DNA of 45,958 nucleotides from an uncultured Ruminococcus sp. (GCA_947169885.1 CAMVRM010000022.1:1-45958); one strand, 5' to 3'. Positions 17,246 through 25,222 are shown, numbered from the stretch's first letter. The notes: generated from the sequence alone by a model not told the origin. Translations and numbers: made by a program.

Positions 17246-19624
17246 ATGAATCCATTTGAAGAATACGGATTTGAACCTGTTTCGGAATCATATGATGAGG
17301 ATTCCAGACAAGATACATTATATTCAATAAAGGTCAACGATGAGATATTCTATATCGAATATAATGAATACTGGTACTGGAGTATAACGAATAGCTACGG
17401 TATGCCGCTTTTTCATGAAGAACTGGACAGAGCCGAAAAGCTGTCTATAAGGGAATGCAAGGACTATCTTTCGGAATATTTTCCGCTTGTGTACGGCTTT
17501 TCTCTGGAAGACCGTGAGCAGTTTATGAAAGCTGACCTCGCACGTTTTATTGCTAAGGAATCGCTTTCTTCCGATGAATGGGAAAGCTTAGCCTATCCGA
17601 TGTTTGAAAACAAGTATATTGATAGGCGTAAACCGAGCGAAAAAAGCATACTGGGACATTTGGAAGAGCCTGAAGTATTTGAGATCGCCCGCCGCTTTCA
17701 TAACGGAGAAGATATACGAAGGGAGCTTGCCCTCGGTCTTTTAGATTTCAATAGTGATATTGAGATCGTCTTTGGCGAGGACGGCATAACAAGTTCAACT
17801 TATAGATATGGCAAGGATACCCCTCGTTATAAGATCCACGCAAAAAAAACAGAAGATGGCGTAAAGCTCAGTCTGTTCGATAAGGAACGCATCGTGAGCT
17901 ATGAGGAGATCGGACAGAAATTTATAGATTTGATACATAAGGAATTTGAGGACTTGGCATATTGGGCTGTGCTTGATTTTATCAAGGACGAAATTCCTGA
18001 TATTTCGGACGAAACGGTAAAGTCACTTATTACAGCTTTTGATAATAACAAAATGCATGGCTGGGATAGTGGTGACGATCAGGCAAAAATCAACCGTATC
18101 AAGAAGGCTTTGAACGAGTTCCTTAGTGACGAGGAGCAGACTGAAAAGGCTTTTACCTGCATTGCTAAACGGAAGTATAACGTCGAATTTGCCGATAATT
18201 CCTCTAAAACGGCGGTTTTCAGCCTTGAACAGAATGGAGAGGTGCAGTATTTCAAGACAGCTGAGACTGCGGAAAAGCTTCTTGAAACCGTCAAAAACAG
18301 CGAACACGCATTTATCGACATTTCCAAATTGGGTACTCGTATCAGCGAAGCCGAATTTGCGGAGATAGAGCAGAGCAAAGCTGTGACATTTTCGGCGGAG
18401 ATCGACCTTGATATAAAAACTGCCAAACTGACTGAGATAAATAACGGCAAGGGCGGCATTGCCGATCCCGACAGGAACAGCGAAAATACTTCTGTGCAGG
18501 AAATACGTTTAGACGGCATGGAAATAACACAAAGCCGCATAGAGAGCATGAAATATATGGGTATCGAAACAGAAGCTGTCCGCAGTGAACTTGCCCGTTC
18601 TGCCGGTATACCGATAAGCGAGCTTGATGCTCTGCTTAAAGAAGAGTGTTTTGAAATTATAGCGCACGATCTTCTCAAAGGTCTGGAGCAGATCAGCGGC
18701 ATAGATGATCCCGACACAGAAAAAGCAGAGGAAACACTGTTGCAGTCACAAGGAATAGATATGGCAGGACTGCGATTTGACTTATATGAAGCTGCAAGAG
18801 CGCATTATTCAGCCGAATTGACAGACAGCATCAGGAACGGAACACAGGATATAGTGTTCACAAAATTCTATTTTGAGGGAGATACGATGAAGCTGTATCC
18901 CGGACGGTATGATGATATAACCGATGTCCCCGACTGGGAGGAGGTGCGCCGTTCTCTGCTTTGTCCCGAAAACGGTGTTGATGATAATGTCAAGGTGCGC
19001 TGCGAGCAATTTGTTATAGGCTGCGGAAGTGAACGTGAAGAAAGAAACGAACGAAATGCCCTGCCCTCTGAGCTTGTGCTTTTGGAAAGCTGTTTCAAAA
19101 ACGAACCTCACACATATGAGCTGCCACAGGAGTTTGACAGCAGGCTGAAAAAAACTTATGATGATTCCGAGTTTGTAATGATGTATCTTGACCCCGATGA
19201 TGTTGTGTATGATATACTTTTAAACGGAGAAAAGAAGCACAATGAAGCACCCGAAATGACCAACTCCGCTTTCAGAGATGTTTTTATTCAAAGCAGCCCA
19301 CGCTTTGCACTTGAACAGATAAAGCTGAACTGTGCCGAATGGAAAAAATGGGACGAGGCTATAATGTACATGACCGACAACAAGCTGACGGCTGATGATG
19401 TGGATATGGTAGCTGTCGCCGTGATCGACAGCAGCGGAGCAAGGGGTGTCAGAGATATGACACCCGAAGGGCTGTTTGTACTTAACAAACATACTGTCAC
19501 AAACTCACTTGCCGCAGGAATGGCTATGAAAAAGCATGGGGAACTGATGAAACGTGCAGAAGCAGAAAGGAAAGAAAAGGAAAGCGAGCCTGCGCTTGTA
19601 AAGAAAAACAGCGGCAGAAAGTAG
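17246..19624 (+). CDS. hypothetical ICE protein, 792 aa
   Basis: AAAGGAGAGG at 17231-17240 fits ATG 17246, so an in-frame upstream start at 17210 is rejected. The protein is acidic and soluble with no named domain I can assign. Its last about 90 residues (WDEAIMYMTDNKLTADDVDM, then a short strand pair, MTPEGLFVLNKHT and SLAAGMA) closely match residues 50-120 of the 146-residue protein at 21002-21442, so both carry the same C-terminal module. The Rpn locus lies between them. A role in transfer-DNA metabolism is guessed from context only. Confidence 0.6.
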   Translation: MNPFEEYGFEPVSESYDEDSRQDTLYSIKVNDEIFYIEYNEYWYWSITNSYGMPLFHEELDRAEKLSIRECKDYLSEYFPLVYGFSLEDREQFMKADLARFIAKESLSSDEWESLAYPMFENKYIDRRKPSEKSILGHLEEPEVFEIARRFHNGEDIRRELALGLLDFNSDIEIVFGEDGITSSTYRYGKDTPRYKIHAKKTEDGVKLSLFDKERIVSYEEIGQKFIDLIHKEFEDLAYWAVLDFIKDEIPDISDETVKSLITAFDNNKMHGWDSGDDQAKINRIKKALNEFLSDEEQTEKAFTCIAKRKYNVEFADNSSKTAVFSLEQNGEVQYFKTAETAEKLLETVKNSEHAFIDISKLGTRISEAEFAEIEQSKAVTFSAEIDLDIKTAKLTEINNGKGGIADPDRNSENTSVQEIRLDGMEITQSRIESMKYMGIETEAVRSELARSAGIPISELDALLKEECFEIIAHDLLKGLEQISGIDDPDTEKAEETLLQSQGIDMAGLRFDLYEAARAHYSAELTDSIRNGTQDIVFTKFYFEGDTMKLYPGRYDDITDVPDWEEVRRSLLCPENGVDDNVKVRCEQFVIGCGSEREERNERNALPSELVLLESCFKNEPHTYELPQEFDSRLKKTYDDSEFVMMYLDPDDVVYDILLNGEKKHNEAPEMTNSAFRDVFIQSSPRFALEQIKLNCAEWKKWDEAIMYMTDNKLTADDVDMVAVAVIDSSGARGVRDMTPEGLFVLNKHTVTNSLAAGMAMKKHGELMKRAEAERKEKESEPALVKKNSGRK

Positions 19625-19629
19625 TTTTC

Positions 19630-19647
19630 TTCTGCCATGTGGCAGAA
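19630..19647. repeat. dyad repeat, copy 3
   Basis: TTCTGCCATGTGGCAGAA, 5 bases after the stop at 19624 and 23 bases before the -35 box of the Rpn promoter. With copy 4 (20966-20979) it brackets the Rpn locus. Confidence 0.85.
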
Positions 19648-19670
19648 AACGTAAAAATTAGTAAAAATGC

Positions 19671-19699
19671 TTGACAGTTTGCTCTGAAAAGGGTATAAT
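19671..19699 (+). promoter_or_regulatory. consensus sigma-A promoter of the Rpn locus
   Basis: TTGACA (19671-19676), exactly 17 bases, TATAAT (19694-19699). Both hexamers match the consensus, making this one of the strongest promoters visible in the window. It gives the Rpn locus its own transcription. Confidence 0.9.
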
Positions 19700-19739
19700 A
19701 TAATTAATAAAATAAAAAAAATGAAAGGTGATGATACCA

Positions 19740-20636
19740 ATGTCTGAATCAGGCAATACTTCAAGAGAGTATAAGGACAGATTGTTCAAGTTTTTGTTCG
19801 GAAATCCCGACAATAAGGAGTGGACCTTGAGCCTTTACAACGCAATGAACGGTTCAAACTATACCGACCCTGAACTTATACAGATAAACACTATCGAAGA
19901 TGTTGTTTATATGGGTATGAAAAATGATGTTTCGTTTCTTATCGAAAATACCATGAATCTGTATGAACAGCAATCGACCTTCAATCCTAATATGCCGATG
20001 CGTTTTTTCATATACGCCGGTATGCTTTACAGCAAATTTATTGAGGGAAAGAAGTCTTATCTGAGGTACAGTACCGTTTTGCAGAAAGCACCCACTCCGA
20101 AATGTATATGCTTTTACAACGGCAAGACGGAAAAAGAAGACAGATTGGTTTTAAAGCTGTCTGACTGCTTTGATAAGAATGTAAGTTCTGATATTGAACT
20201 TAAAGTAATGATGATAAATATAAACTACGGGCATAACAAGGAGCTGCTGAACGCCTGCAAGCCGCTGAAGGAATACTCGTTCTTCGTGGCTAAGGCAAGA
20301 GAGAACACAGAGCAAACGGGTTCTCTTGAACAGGCGATAGATGCAGCAATCAGTGAATTGCCCGATGATTCGATCATAAGACCGTTTCTGATCGCCAACA
20401 AAGCGGAGGTGAAACGTATGTTTATTACTGAATATGATGAAGAAAGAGCAAGAGCCGAACTTCAGGCAGAGAGCTATGATGTTGGCAAAGCTGAGGGCAA
20501 AGCCGAAACCATTTTATCAAATATCAGAACCTTGATAGAAACACTCAACTTCACCGCACAGCAGGCAATGGACGCACTGAAAGTCCCCGAACAGGAAAGG
20601 GCGCAGATAGAGGAACAGCTTGCAATGAAATCATGA
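19740..20636 (+). CDS. Rpn-family PD-(D/E)XK nuclease, 299 aa
   Basis: Start ATG 19740 is preferred with GAAAGGTGA at 19723-19731; GTG 19728 is an in-frame alternative. The N-terminal two thirds are a Rpn/putative-transposase nuclease domain. D63 in KNDVSF and E76-x-Q78 in YEQQST form the D...ExQ core, and the basic N terminus (REYKDRLFKFLFGNP) is typical. In E. coli, Rpn proteins are DNA nucleases with toxic and antiphage activity, restrained by a short protein (RpnS) translated from inside the same gene. Here GGAGGTGA (20405-20412) stands six bases upstream of an in-frame ATG at 20418, which fits such an internal start. The stop overlaps the next start (ATGA, 20633-20636). Confidence 0.85.
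   Translation: MSESGNTSREYKDRLFKFLFGNPDNKEWTLSLYNAMNGSNYTDPELIQINTIEDVVYMGMKNDVSFLIENTMNLYEQQSTFNPNMPMRFFIYAGMLYSKFIEGKKSYLRYSTVLQKAPTPKCICFYNGKTEKEDRLVLKLSDCFDKNVSSDIELKVMMININYGHNKELLNACKPLKEYSFFVAKARENTEQTGSLEQAIDAAISELPDDSIIRPFLIANKAEVKRMFITEYDEERARAELQAESYDVGKAEGKAETILSNIRTLIETLNFTAQQAMDALKVPEQERAQIEEQLAMKS
20336..20470 (+). repeat. 135-bp direct repeat, copy 1 (inside rpn)
   Basis: This segment of the Rpn gene recurs at 20635-20769 with about three differences. It contains the internal ribosome site and ATG 20418. The copies are 299 bases apart, which puts the second copy in a different frame from the first gene. Confidence 0.9.
20418..20636 (+). CDS. predicted intragenic antitoxin (RpnS-like), 72 aa
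   Basis: An in-frame internal product of the Rpn gene beginning MFITEYDEERARAELQ. Evidence is the near-ideal Shine-Dalgarno sequence GGAGGTGA at 20405-20412, five to six bases upstream of ATG 20418, at the point where the nuclease domain ends and a helical C-terminal domain begins. In E. coli Rpn genes such a product blocks the full-length nuclease. Translation of this product here is a prediction. The C-terminal pattern FTAQQAMDALKVPEQERAQI is typical of this nuclease family. Confidence 0.6.
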   Translation: MFITEYDEERARAELQAESYDVGKAEGKAETILSNIRTLIETLNFTAQQAMDALKVPEQERAQIEEQLAMKS

Positions 20637-20917
20637 TAGATGCAGCAATCAGCGAATTGCCCGATGATTCAATCATAAGACCGTTTCTGATCGCCAACAA
20701 AGCGGAGGTGAAACGTATGTTTATCACTGAATATGATGAAGAAAGAGCAAGAGCCGAACTTCAGGCAGAAATCAAAGCCGAAACTCGTTTTTTGGATATT
20801 GTAAACGTTATGAAAACATTCAATGTAACCGCACAGCAGGCAATGGATGCACTGAAAGTCCCCGAACTGGAAAGGGCGATCATAGAAGAACTGATTGCAC
20901 AGAGATCAGACAAGTGA
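20633..20917 (+). CDS. duplicated Rpn C-terminal ORF, 94 aa (or 66 aa from 20717)
   Basis: A second copy of the Rpn 3' end, starting by ATGA overlap with the stop of the full-length gene, so it would be coupled. Like the first copy it has GGAGGTGA (20704-20711) before an ATG at 20717, which would give a 66-residue RpnS-like protein. The first about 45 residues are nearly identical to the parent. The next about 20 differ (IKAETRFLDIVNVMKTF against the parent), and the last helix is again similar. It lacks the nuclease core. It is either a free-standing antitoxin variant or what remains of a second rpn gene after recombination. Confidence 0.6.
   Translation: MIDAAISELPDDSIIRPFLIANKAEVKRMFITEYDEERARAELQAEIKAETRFLDIVNVMKTFNVTAQQAMDALKVPELERAIIEELIAQRSDK
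20635..20769 (+). repeat. 135-bp direct repeat, copy 2
   Basis: About 98 percent identical to 20336-20470. After it, the sequences diverge and then become similar again over the last helix. That mosaic pattern points to recombination between rpn paralogues rather than a simple tandem slip. Confidence 0.9.
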
Positions 20918-20927
20918 ATATGAATAT

Positions 20928-20966
20928 AAACGAGCAGCATTTTTAAAATGTATGCTCGTTTTTTTC
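20928..20966 (+). terminator. terminator of the Rpn locus
   Basis: ACGAGCA (20930-20936) pairs with TGCTCGT (20953-20959), followed by seven T residues that run directly into dyad repeat copy 4. Confidence 0.9.
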
Positions 20967-20979
20967 TGCCATGTGGCAT
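20966..20979. repeat. dyad repeat, copy 4 (one mismatch)
   Basis: CTGCCATGTGGCAT: the last G of the core is replaced by T. It begins in the T-tract of the Rpn terminator and ends 22 bases before the next start codon. With copy 3 it encloses the Rpn locus. Confidence 0.75.
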
Positions 20980-21001
20980 AAGGTGAGGTGAGATAATTAC
21001 A

Positions 21002-21442
21002 ATGGAAGAGGATCTTATGCAAAGCATTATTGAGATCGGAAAGCATTCATACGAAAACGAACGTCAGCTTGATAAGCGTGTGTTTTCGGGGCATTATCTT
21101 CTGGAGCTGCCGGTCATGCGGGCTGAAGAAATTCTTTTAAAAGACAAGGAATGGCAGCCCTATGAGCAGGGAAAACAGGCATTAATGGAAAACGGTCTTG
21201 GCGCTGATGCGGTTGAAATGGTGTCGGTAAAGTGCGTTGATAATAACGGAGATATGATACAGATAGATATGCCGCCCGAAGCATTGTATATCGTCAACGA
21301 ACGCAGCAAGCACGATACACTTGCAAGGGCATTTGCAATAAATAAGCTTGAACGGAAGGAAATGGCAGCAGAGAAAAGCCTGCGTCCTGTTGATGATCGT
21401 TCGGCAAAGATGTTTCCGCACCTTGCAGGCGGCAGAAAATAA
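21002..21442 (+). CDS. hypothetical protein, paralogous to the C terminus of the 792-aa protein, 146 aa
   Basis: Starts at ATG 21002 behind AGGTGAGGTGAG. Residues about 50-120 (WQPYEQGKQALMENGLGADA, VSVKCVDNNG, PPEALYIVN and LARAFAINK) match the last 90 residues of the protein encoded at 17246-19624. This small protein is therefore a stand-alone version of that module with a different N terminus. No known domain name. It begins a tight operon of four genes ending with the primase (next ribosome site AAGGAGG overlaps its stop). Confidence 0.65.
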   Translation: MEEDLMQSIIEIGKHSYENERQLDKRVFSGHYLLELPVMRAEEILLKDKEWQPYEQGKQALMENGLGADAVEMVSVKCVDNNGDMIQIDMPPEALYIVNERSKHDTLARAFAINKLERKEMAAEKSLRPVDDRSAKMFPHLAGGRK

Positions 21443-21456
21443 GGAGGACGGCTTGA

Positions 21457-21711
21457 TTGGATAACGCTGTAAGAGATTTTTTTAAGGCACAGCGAAAAGC
21501 ATATCTAAGCTTAGACAAGGAGATCATTTGCAGCTTCTTTGAGGAATACGGTATATCTGCCCCCGATGATGAAAATGAGATGTGGCGCAACATATGTCTT
21601 ATTATCATAGATATGGGCGGAGTGCCGTCAGAAACAAGAGAAAAAGCTGAACAATGGCTCAGCGAACATGGATATTACTTGCGCAAAAAAACAGTAAAGC
21701 GAGGAAGATGA
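21457..21711 (+). CDS. hypothetical protein, 84 aa, TTG start
   Basis: A strong AAGGAGG (21441-21447) points to the TTG at 21457; no ATG or GTG is suitably placed. The product begins MDNAVRDFFKAQRKAYLSLD and is small, helical and basic at its C terminus (KKTVKRGR). It is in the same operon as its neighbours, with its stop one base before the next ATG. Unknown function. Confidence 0.6.
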   Translation: MDNAVRDFFKAQRKAYLSLDKEIICSFFEEYGISAPDDENEMWRNICLIIIDMGGVPSETREKAEQWLSEHGYYLRKKTVKRGR

Positions 21712-21712
21712 T

Positions 21713-22357
21713 ATGGAGATAAAACGTGATCTCAACGGAAGAGGATATATTATAGAACTGTCAGACGAGGAACTGTACAAGGCTTATCTCGAAAAGCGAG
21801 ACGATATTTTTCTCGATCAGATAATGCAATACCTTGACCAGACTGAGCAGATTGGCAAATATCCCGGAGAGCTGCTTCGCAGTGAACGGTTTGCAGACAA
21901 GGTGCTGACGCAGCTAAAAATGATCGAGGATAATTTTGTGGAAAATATCGGGCAGGCAGTGGCTATGGCGATAGATTATGAAATAAAATCCAACACCATG
22001 GAGGATCTTGTCACAGCTTCCACAGCAGATATTATCATGTACAAGCTGAACGCTGCGGGCTATCAGCTCAATGCAAGCAGTGCAGAACTTCAGGCGCAGC
22101 TTGCAAACAAACCTGATGAGATACTAAGATCGTTAAAGGAAGCACCTGCAATAAGCAGCGCTGACAGAGGTCAGCAGAAAATGCTCGAAAGCTGTGTAAG
22201 CACAGTTGAAAAGTATACCGCTTCTGCCATGATCGGCAGAGGAATAAATGAACTTGGCGACTATGATGACCTTGATCCCGAAAAGGGTCTTGAAAAGCCG
22301 CAGGAGCAGACTAAAAAGGAAGTGCCGCTGCGACACACACCTAAACTTAAAAGATAA
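21713..22357 (+). CDS. hypothetical protein, 214 aa
   Basis: ATG 21713 is preceded by GAGGAAG and follows the previous stop by one base, so translation is coupled. The protein is helical and acidic, with a basic C-terminal tail (HTPKLKR). No domain recognised. It is placed directly before the primase-like gene (13 bases), so a role with DNA processing is possible but unproven. Confidence 0.6.
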   Translation: MEIKRDLNGRGYIIELSDEELYKAYLEKRDDIFLDQIMQYLDQTEQIGKYPGELLRSERFADKVLTQLKMIEDNFVENIGQAVAMAIDYEIKSNTMEDLVTASTADIIMYKLNAAGYQLNASSAELQAQLANKPDEILRSLKEAPAISSADRGQQKMLESCVSTVEKYTASAMIGRGINELGDYDDLDPEKGLEKPQEQTKKEVPLRHTPKLKR

Positions 22358-22370
22358 GGCGGTGAAAATA

Positions 22371-23522
22371 ATGCCGAGATGGAGAAGTCAGAGCAACGGT
22401 GTTGCTTATATTCAATATCTCCCAGATGAGGTGGAACAGGTAAAGCAGATGAGTATGCTGGATTTTCTTAAACGGGAATACGGCTTCACATTTGATAACA
22501 GAGGCAGCGCTTATATCTGCAAGGAGCATGACAGCCTTGTGGTCATGCCCGATCAGAGATCGTGGTTCTGGAACTCGCAGGATACACACGGCAGGAATGT
22601 CATTGACTGGCTTGAAAATGTTGAGGGACATAGTTTTCAGAGTACGCTGCAAAAGCTGATAGGCACACCGGAAATGCCTGCGCAGCCTGAGTATTACACA
22701 AAGGCTCCGCAGACAGGTGACATAAGACCTGCGGAGATAAAAAAAGAGTTAGTCCTGCCGCCGAAAACGCCTGAGCAGATGAAACGCACATTTGCATATC
22801 TTATAAATGAAAGAAAGCTTGATGCGGCTGTTGTCTCGGAGCTTGTAAAAAACAAGCTGATATACGAGGAAGCAAAGCATCACAACTGCGTGTTTGTCGG
22901 ATATGACGAAAGCGGTGTACCACGATTTGCTGAAAGCAAGATCACAAATTCGTATCTTGCTGCAATGAAAGATGAAAACGGCAGAAAGAAATTTCACCCT
23001 CAGAATATAGCAGGCTCGGACAAGGCATACAGTTTTAATGTTCCGGCAGACAAAGGACGTTACCCCGCAGGGAGCAACGTCCTTTATATTTTTGAAGCGC
23101 CGGTGGATCTTATGAGCCACATGACCTTTGCGCTGATGACTGAGCGCAAGAAAGCCGGCTCTGAAGGCAGAGAACCCGACATGAGCTGTGTGAGAAGCGT
23201 GAACCGTCTGTCGTTATCCGGCAAGTCAGACAAAGCACTTTCTTCGTATCTCTCACGAAACAGCAATATCACTCAGTTAGTGTTCGGGCTTGACAACGAT
23301 GATGCAGGCAACAGCGCATCGGAAGCACTTATTGAAAAATACAAGGAACTGGGATATATCTGCAAACGTGTAAAGCCACGATTTGGCAAAGATTACAATG
23401 AATGCCTGCAAATCATAAAGAGCAAGACGGAAGAGGTAAAAAACAGAAAACCGCAGATAACGCAGAGACCAATGAACAACGAGCCTGTTTACTATTCAAG
23501 TGCCGGCTACGGCAGACGATAG
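22371..23522 (+). CDS. DUF3991/Toprim primase-like protein, 383 aa
   Basis: An in-frame start far upstream (22248) overlaps the previous gene. AAGGCGGTGA upstream supports ATG 22371. Residues about 35-95 (AYICKEHDSLVV, then SWFWNSQDTHGRNVIDWLEN) resemble the N-terminal domain of plasmid primases, with the zinc ligands mostly missing. A Toprim domain follows: FEAPVD with E242, GLDNDDAG with D308 and D310, and a final GKDYNE. Such proteins prime or process transferred single-stranded DNA in ICEs and plasmids. It is the last gene of the four-gene operon, and its stop is followed immediately by dyad repeat copy 5. Confidence 0.8.
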   Translation: MPRWRSQSNGVAYIQYLPDEVEQVKQMSMLDFLKREYGFTFDNRGSAYICKEHDSLVVMPDQRSWFWNSQDTHGRNVIDWLENVEGHSFQSTLQKLIGTPEMPAQPEYYTKAPQTGDIRPAEIKKELVLPPKTPEQMKRTFAYLINERKLDAAVVSELVKNKLIYEEAKHHNCVFVGYDESGVPRFAESKITNSYLAAMKDENGRKKFHPQNIAGSDKAYSFNVPADKGRYPAGSNVLYIFEAPVDLMSHMTFALMTERKKAGSEGREPDMSCVRSVNRLSLSGKSDKALSSYLSRNSNITQLVFGLDNDDAGNSASEALIEKYKELGYICKRVKPRFGKDYNECLQIIKSKTEEVKNRKPQITQRPMNNEPVYYSSAGYGRR

Positions 23523-23524
23523 GT

Positions 23525-23546
23525 TTTTCTGCCATGTGGCAGAAAA
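23525..23546. repeat. dyad repeat, copy 5 (full 22-bp symmetry)
   Basis: The core CTGCCATGTGGCAG (23529-23542) is flanked by TTTT and AAAA, so the dyad extends over 22 bp with only the central two bases unpaired. It starts two bases after the primase stop and ends four bases before the -35 box of the next promoter. Confidence 0.85.
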
Positions 23547-23550
23547 AAAG

Positions 23551-23579
23551 TTGACATTTATCAGCAAATATGTTAAAAT
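23551..23579 (+). promoter_or_regulatory. sigma-A promoter of lipoprotein 1
   Basis: TTGACA (23551-23556), 17 bases, TAAAAT (23574-23579). The adjacent dyad repeat is well placed to act as an operator. Confidence 0.85.
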
Positions 23580-23604
23580 ATTAACGAAAGGAAGTGCTTT
23601 TAAA

Positions 23605-24651
23605 GTGTACAAAGGAAAGCTAATAATTGCCGCAGCTATTATTTCAGCAGCACTGACAGTAACAGCCTGCGGTAACAGTTCTGACGATAACTCTAAATCG
23701 TCAACAAAGGCAGAAACAAAAGCAACTGCTGCCGAATCAGTCGAAAGCGCAGAAGAGAGCAAGACGGAGAGCCTTGCGGAAAGTGTCACGGACACAAGTA
23801 CAGTCCCCGATACAGACATGACCCCCGACAGTTCTGTTGCCGAAAGTGAGACTACTTACAGCGAGTATGACAGTATCACTCCTGAACCGTCAACTGTGAA
23901 GATCAGCAGCGATTGGACTGACCTTGAATTTGTTGTTGACGGAACTGTTTTTAAACTCGGTGTTTCGGCATTTGGAGATCTGTGGAATGCACATTTTATT
24001 GACCAAATGAATACATACGAAGATGCAATGAGAAAACAATCCGATTATATTCCGCTCAATCAGGAATTACCGCATTGGCAGTTCTTCAAAAGCGATGAAT
24101 ACGGGTATCTTTCAGATTTCGATACTTATGCGTATTTCAGTCTTATGCCTGTAAATGACGGCGAGATTCAGAATAATGTGATAACAGCATTTGAGGTTGA
24201 TAACACGTCTAAATTATATAATAAGTTCAAAGGTAATGAGATCAATATGATCACAGCGACCGTATCAGGTAAGATCACGTTTGGTTCTACTGCTGACGAT
24301 ATAATTACGGCATACGGTGAACCTGATGTAAGAGAGGATGTTGACAATTGGGAGTGTCTTGATGATTTTCGCAAATATGGCAAAATGCTTAGTAATCCGT
24401 CCTCATCATCTTCCTTTACGGGTTCTAAGACAATGATCGATGGAGTTACTTATATCAACGGTGTTGAAGTTCAGTCCGAAGCAGAAAGTAACGAAGAAAA
24501 TGTTGTACACAGAGAATACAAGGAAGAAGATTTCCACAAGGAAATAATCAAATATTCTTCCGGAAACAAGGAAATTACATTTGTTGTAAGTGATCTTGTA
24601 GGTGTCTGCAAAATAACGATAAAGCAAGACGTAAACGAGAAATTTGAATAA
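23605..24651 (+). CDS. lipoprotein 1, Ser/Thr-rich linker, 348 aa
   Basis: GTG 23605 with GAAAGGAAG (23586-23594) lies correctly downstream of the promoter; an in-frame ATG at 23500 lies upstream of the promoter and is rejected. The sequence has a signal peptide (KGKLIIAAAIISAAL) with lipobox TVTAC, then about 80 residues rich in Ser, Thr, Glu and Ala, then a globular domain. The domain includes ITFGSTADDIITAYGEPD, a pattern seen in small secreted BamE/SmpA-like folds. The protein is probably attached to the outer face of the membrane. It is a monocistronic cargo gene with its own promoter and terminator (24675-24712), between the primase and the pilin. Its role is unknown; surface exclusion or mating-pair functions are possible. 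Confidence 0.75.
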   Translation: MYKGKLIIAAAIISAALTVTACGNSSDDNSKSSTKAETKATAAESVESAEESKTESLAESVTDTSTVPDTDMTPDSSVAESETTYSEYDSITPEPSTVKISSDWTDLEFVVDGTVFKLGVSAFGDLWNAHFIDQMNTYEDAMRKQSDYIPLNQELPHWQFFKSDEYGYLSDFDTYAYFSLMPVNDGEIQNNVITAFEVDNTSKLYNKFKGNEINMITATVSGKITFGSTADDIITAYGEPDVREDVDNWECLDDFRKYGKMLSNPSSSSSFTGSKTMIDGVTYINGVEVQSEAESNEENVVHREYKEEDFHKEIIKYSSGNKEITFVVSDLVGVCKITIKQDVNEKFE

Positions 24652-24674
24652 AAATAATTAGTATCAGACAAGGT

Positions 24675-24712
24675 AAAAGCCTTTGCTATAAACGCAAGGG
24701 CTTTTTTATTTT
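24675..24712 (+). terminator. terminator of lipoprotein 1
   Basis: AAAAGCCTTTGC (24675-24686) pairs with GCAAGGGCTTTT (24694-24705), with one mismatch, followed by a T-rich tract. Confidence 0.9.
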
Positions 24713-24720
24713 ACCACAAG

Positions 24721-24755
24721 ACCAAAATATCGGCTTACAGGTTTGCCGATTTGGT
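24721..24755 (+). promoter_or_regulatory. hairpin in the leader of the pilin gene
   Basis: ACCAA...ATCGGC (24721-24734) pairs with GCCGAT...TTGGT (24745-24755). It has no T-tract, so it is more likely a leader or processing structure than a terminator. It is 30 bases upstream of the pilin start. Confidence 0.4.
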
Positions 24756-24784
24756 AATAAATCTATTTTAAGGAGGTTTTTCTT

Positions 24785-25159
24785 ATGAACAAGAAAAACA
24801 AAAGGATCGCAGCGTTCTGCATGATGCTCGTCATGCTCTGTGCTGCAATGTTCGCAACTGTGATAACAGGTTCGGCACTGGGCATCAGTGAAAACACTGC
24901 TGCCGTTCCTGCACTCATACCTATGGTTGATGTGAGTGGTGTTACAACGTTTCTTAATGAAATCAGCAGCGCGCTGAAGATCATTGCAGGTGCAATTGCC
25001 GGTATCTCGGTGATCGCTCTTGCGATAGTTCTCATCGCAGGCGGCGCACAGGGTCTTCAGAAAGCGAAGCCCTTTGCTATCGCTATCTGCGTAGGTATTG
25101 TTGTGCTGGCAGCCGGACCCGATCTTCTCTCGGCACTCATGTCCTCGGCAGGAGCCTGA
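24785..25159 (+). CDS. VirB2/TrbC-like pilin or channel subunit, 124 aa
   Basis: AAGGAGG precedes ATG 24785. Residues 1-33 are a long signal peptide (basic NKKNKR, then a hydrophobic run ending near SALG). The mature part has two hydrophobic helices (about 62-88 and 96-118) joined by a short basic loop (QKAKP), the usual layout of VirB2-type pilins and of the small double-helix proteins that open Gram-positive transfer operons. It sits at the head of the channel operon and is followed by a strong terminator (25187-25222). This would make it more abundant than downstream products. Confidence 0.75.
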   Translation: MNKKNKRIAAFCMMLVMLCAAMFATVITGSALGISENTAAVPALIPMVDVSGVTTFLNEISSALKIIAGAIAGISVIALAIVLIAGGAQGLQKAKPFAIAICVGIVVLAAGPDLLSALMSSAGA

Positions 25160-25186
25160 CAGACTGTTTATTAACCCATTGACCTC

Positions 25187-25222
25187 GGCGCACGATCTTA
25201 AAAAGGTCTGTGCGCCTTTTTC
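25187..25222 (+). terminator. strong terminator between the pilin gene and virB6-like gene
   Basis: GGCGCAC (25187-25193) pairs with GTGCGCC (25210-25216), and an inner GATCT/AGGTC extension lengthens the stem. TTTTT follows. It is likely leaky, as no clear promoter is visible before 25290. Confidence 0.9.

Noticed and set aside
19620-19650. Dyad repeats read as ordinary Rho-independent terminators
   Set aside because: The A-run follows rather than a T-run on the plus strand, some copies lie next to separate real terminators, and one is inside a coding sequence.
23500-23604. N-terminal extension of lipoprotein 1 to 23500
   Set aside because: It would overlap the primase end and the promoter, and would bury the signal peptide 35 residues inside.
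24652-24784. Riboswitch in the pilin leader
   Set aside because: The hairpins do not match any riboswitch core that I know; only a terminator and a simple hairpin can be supported.
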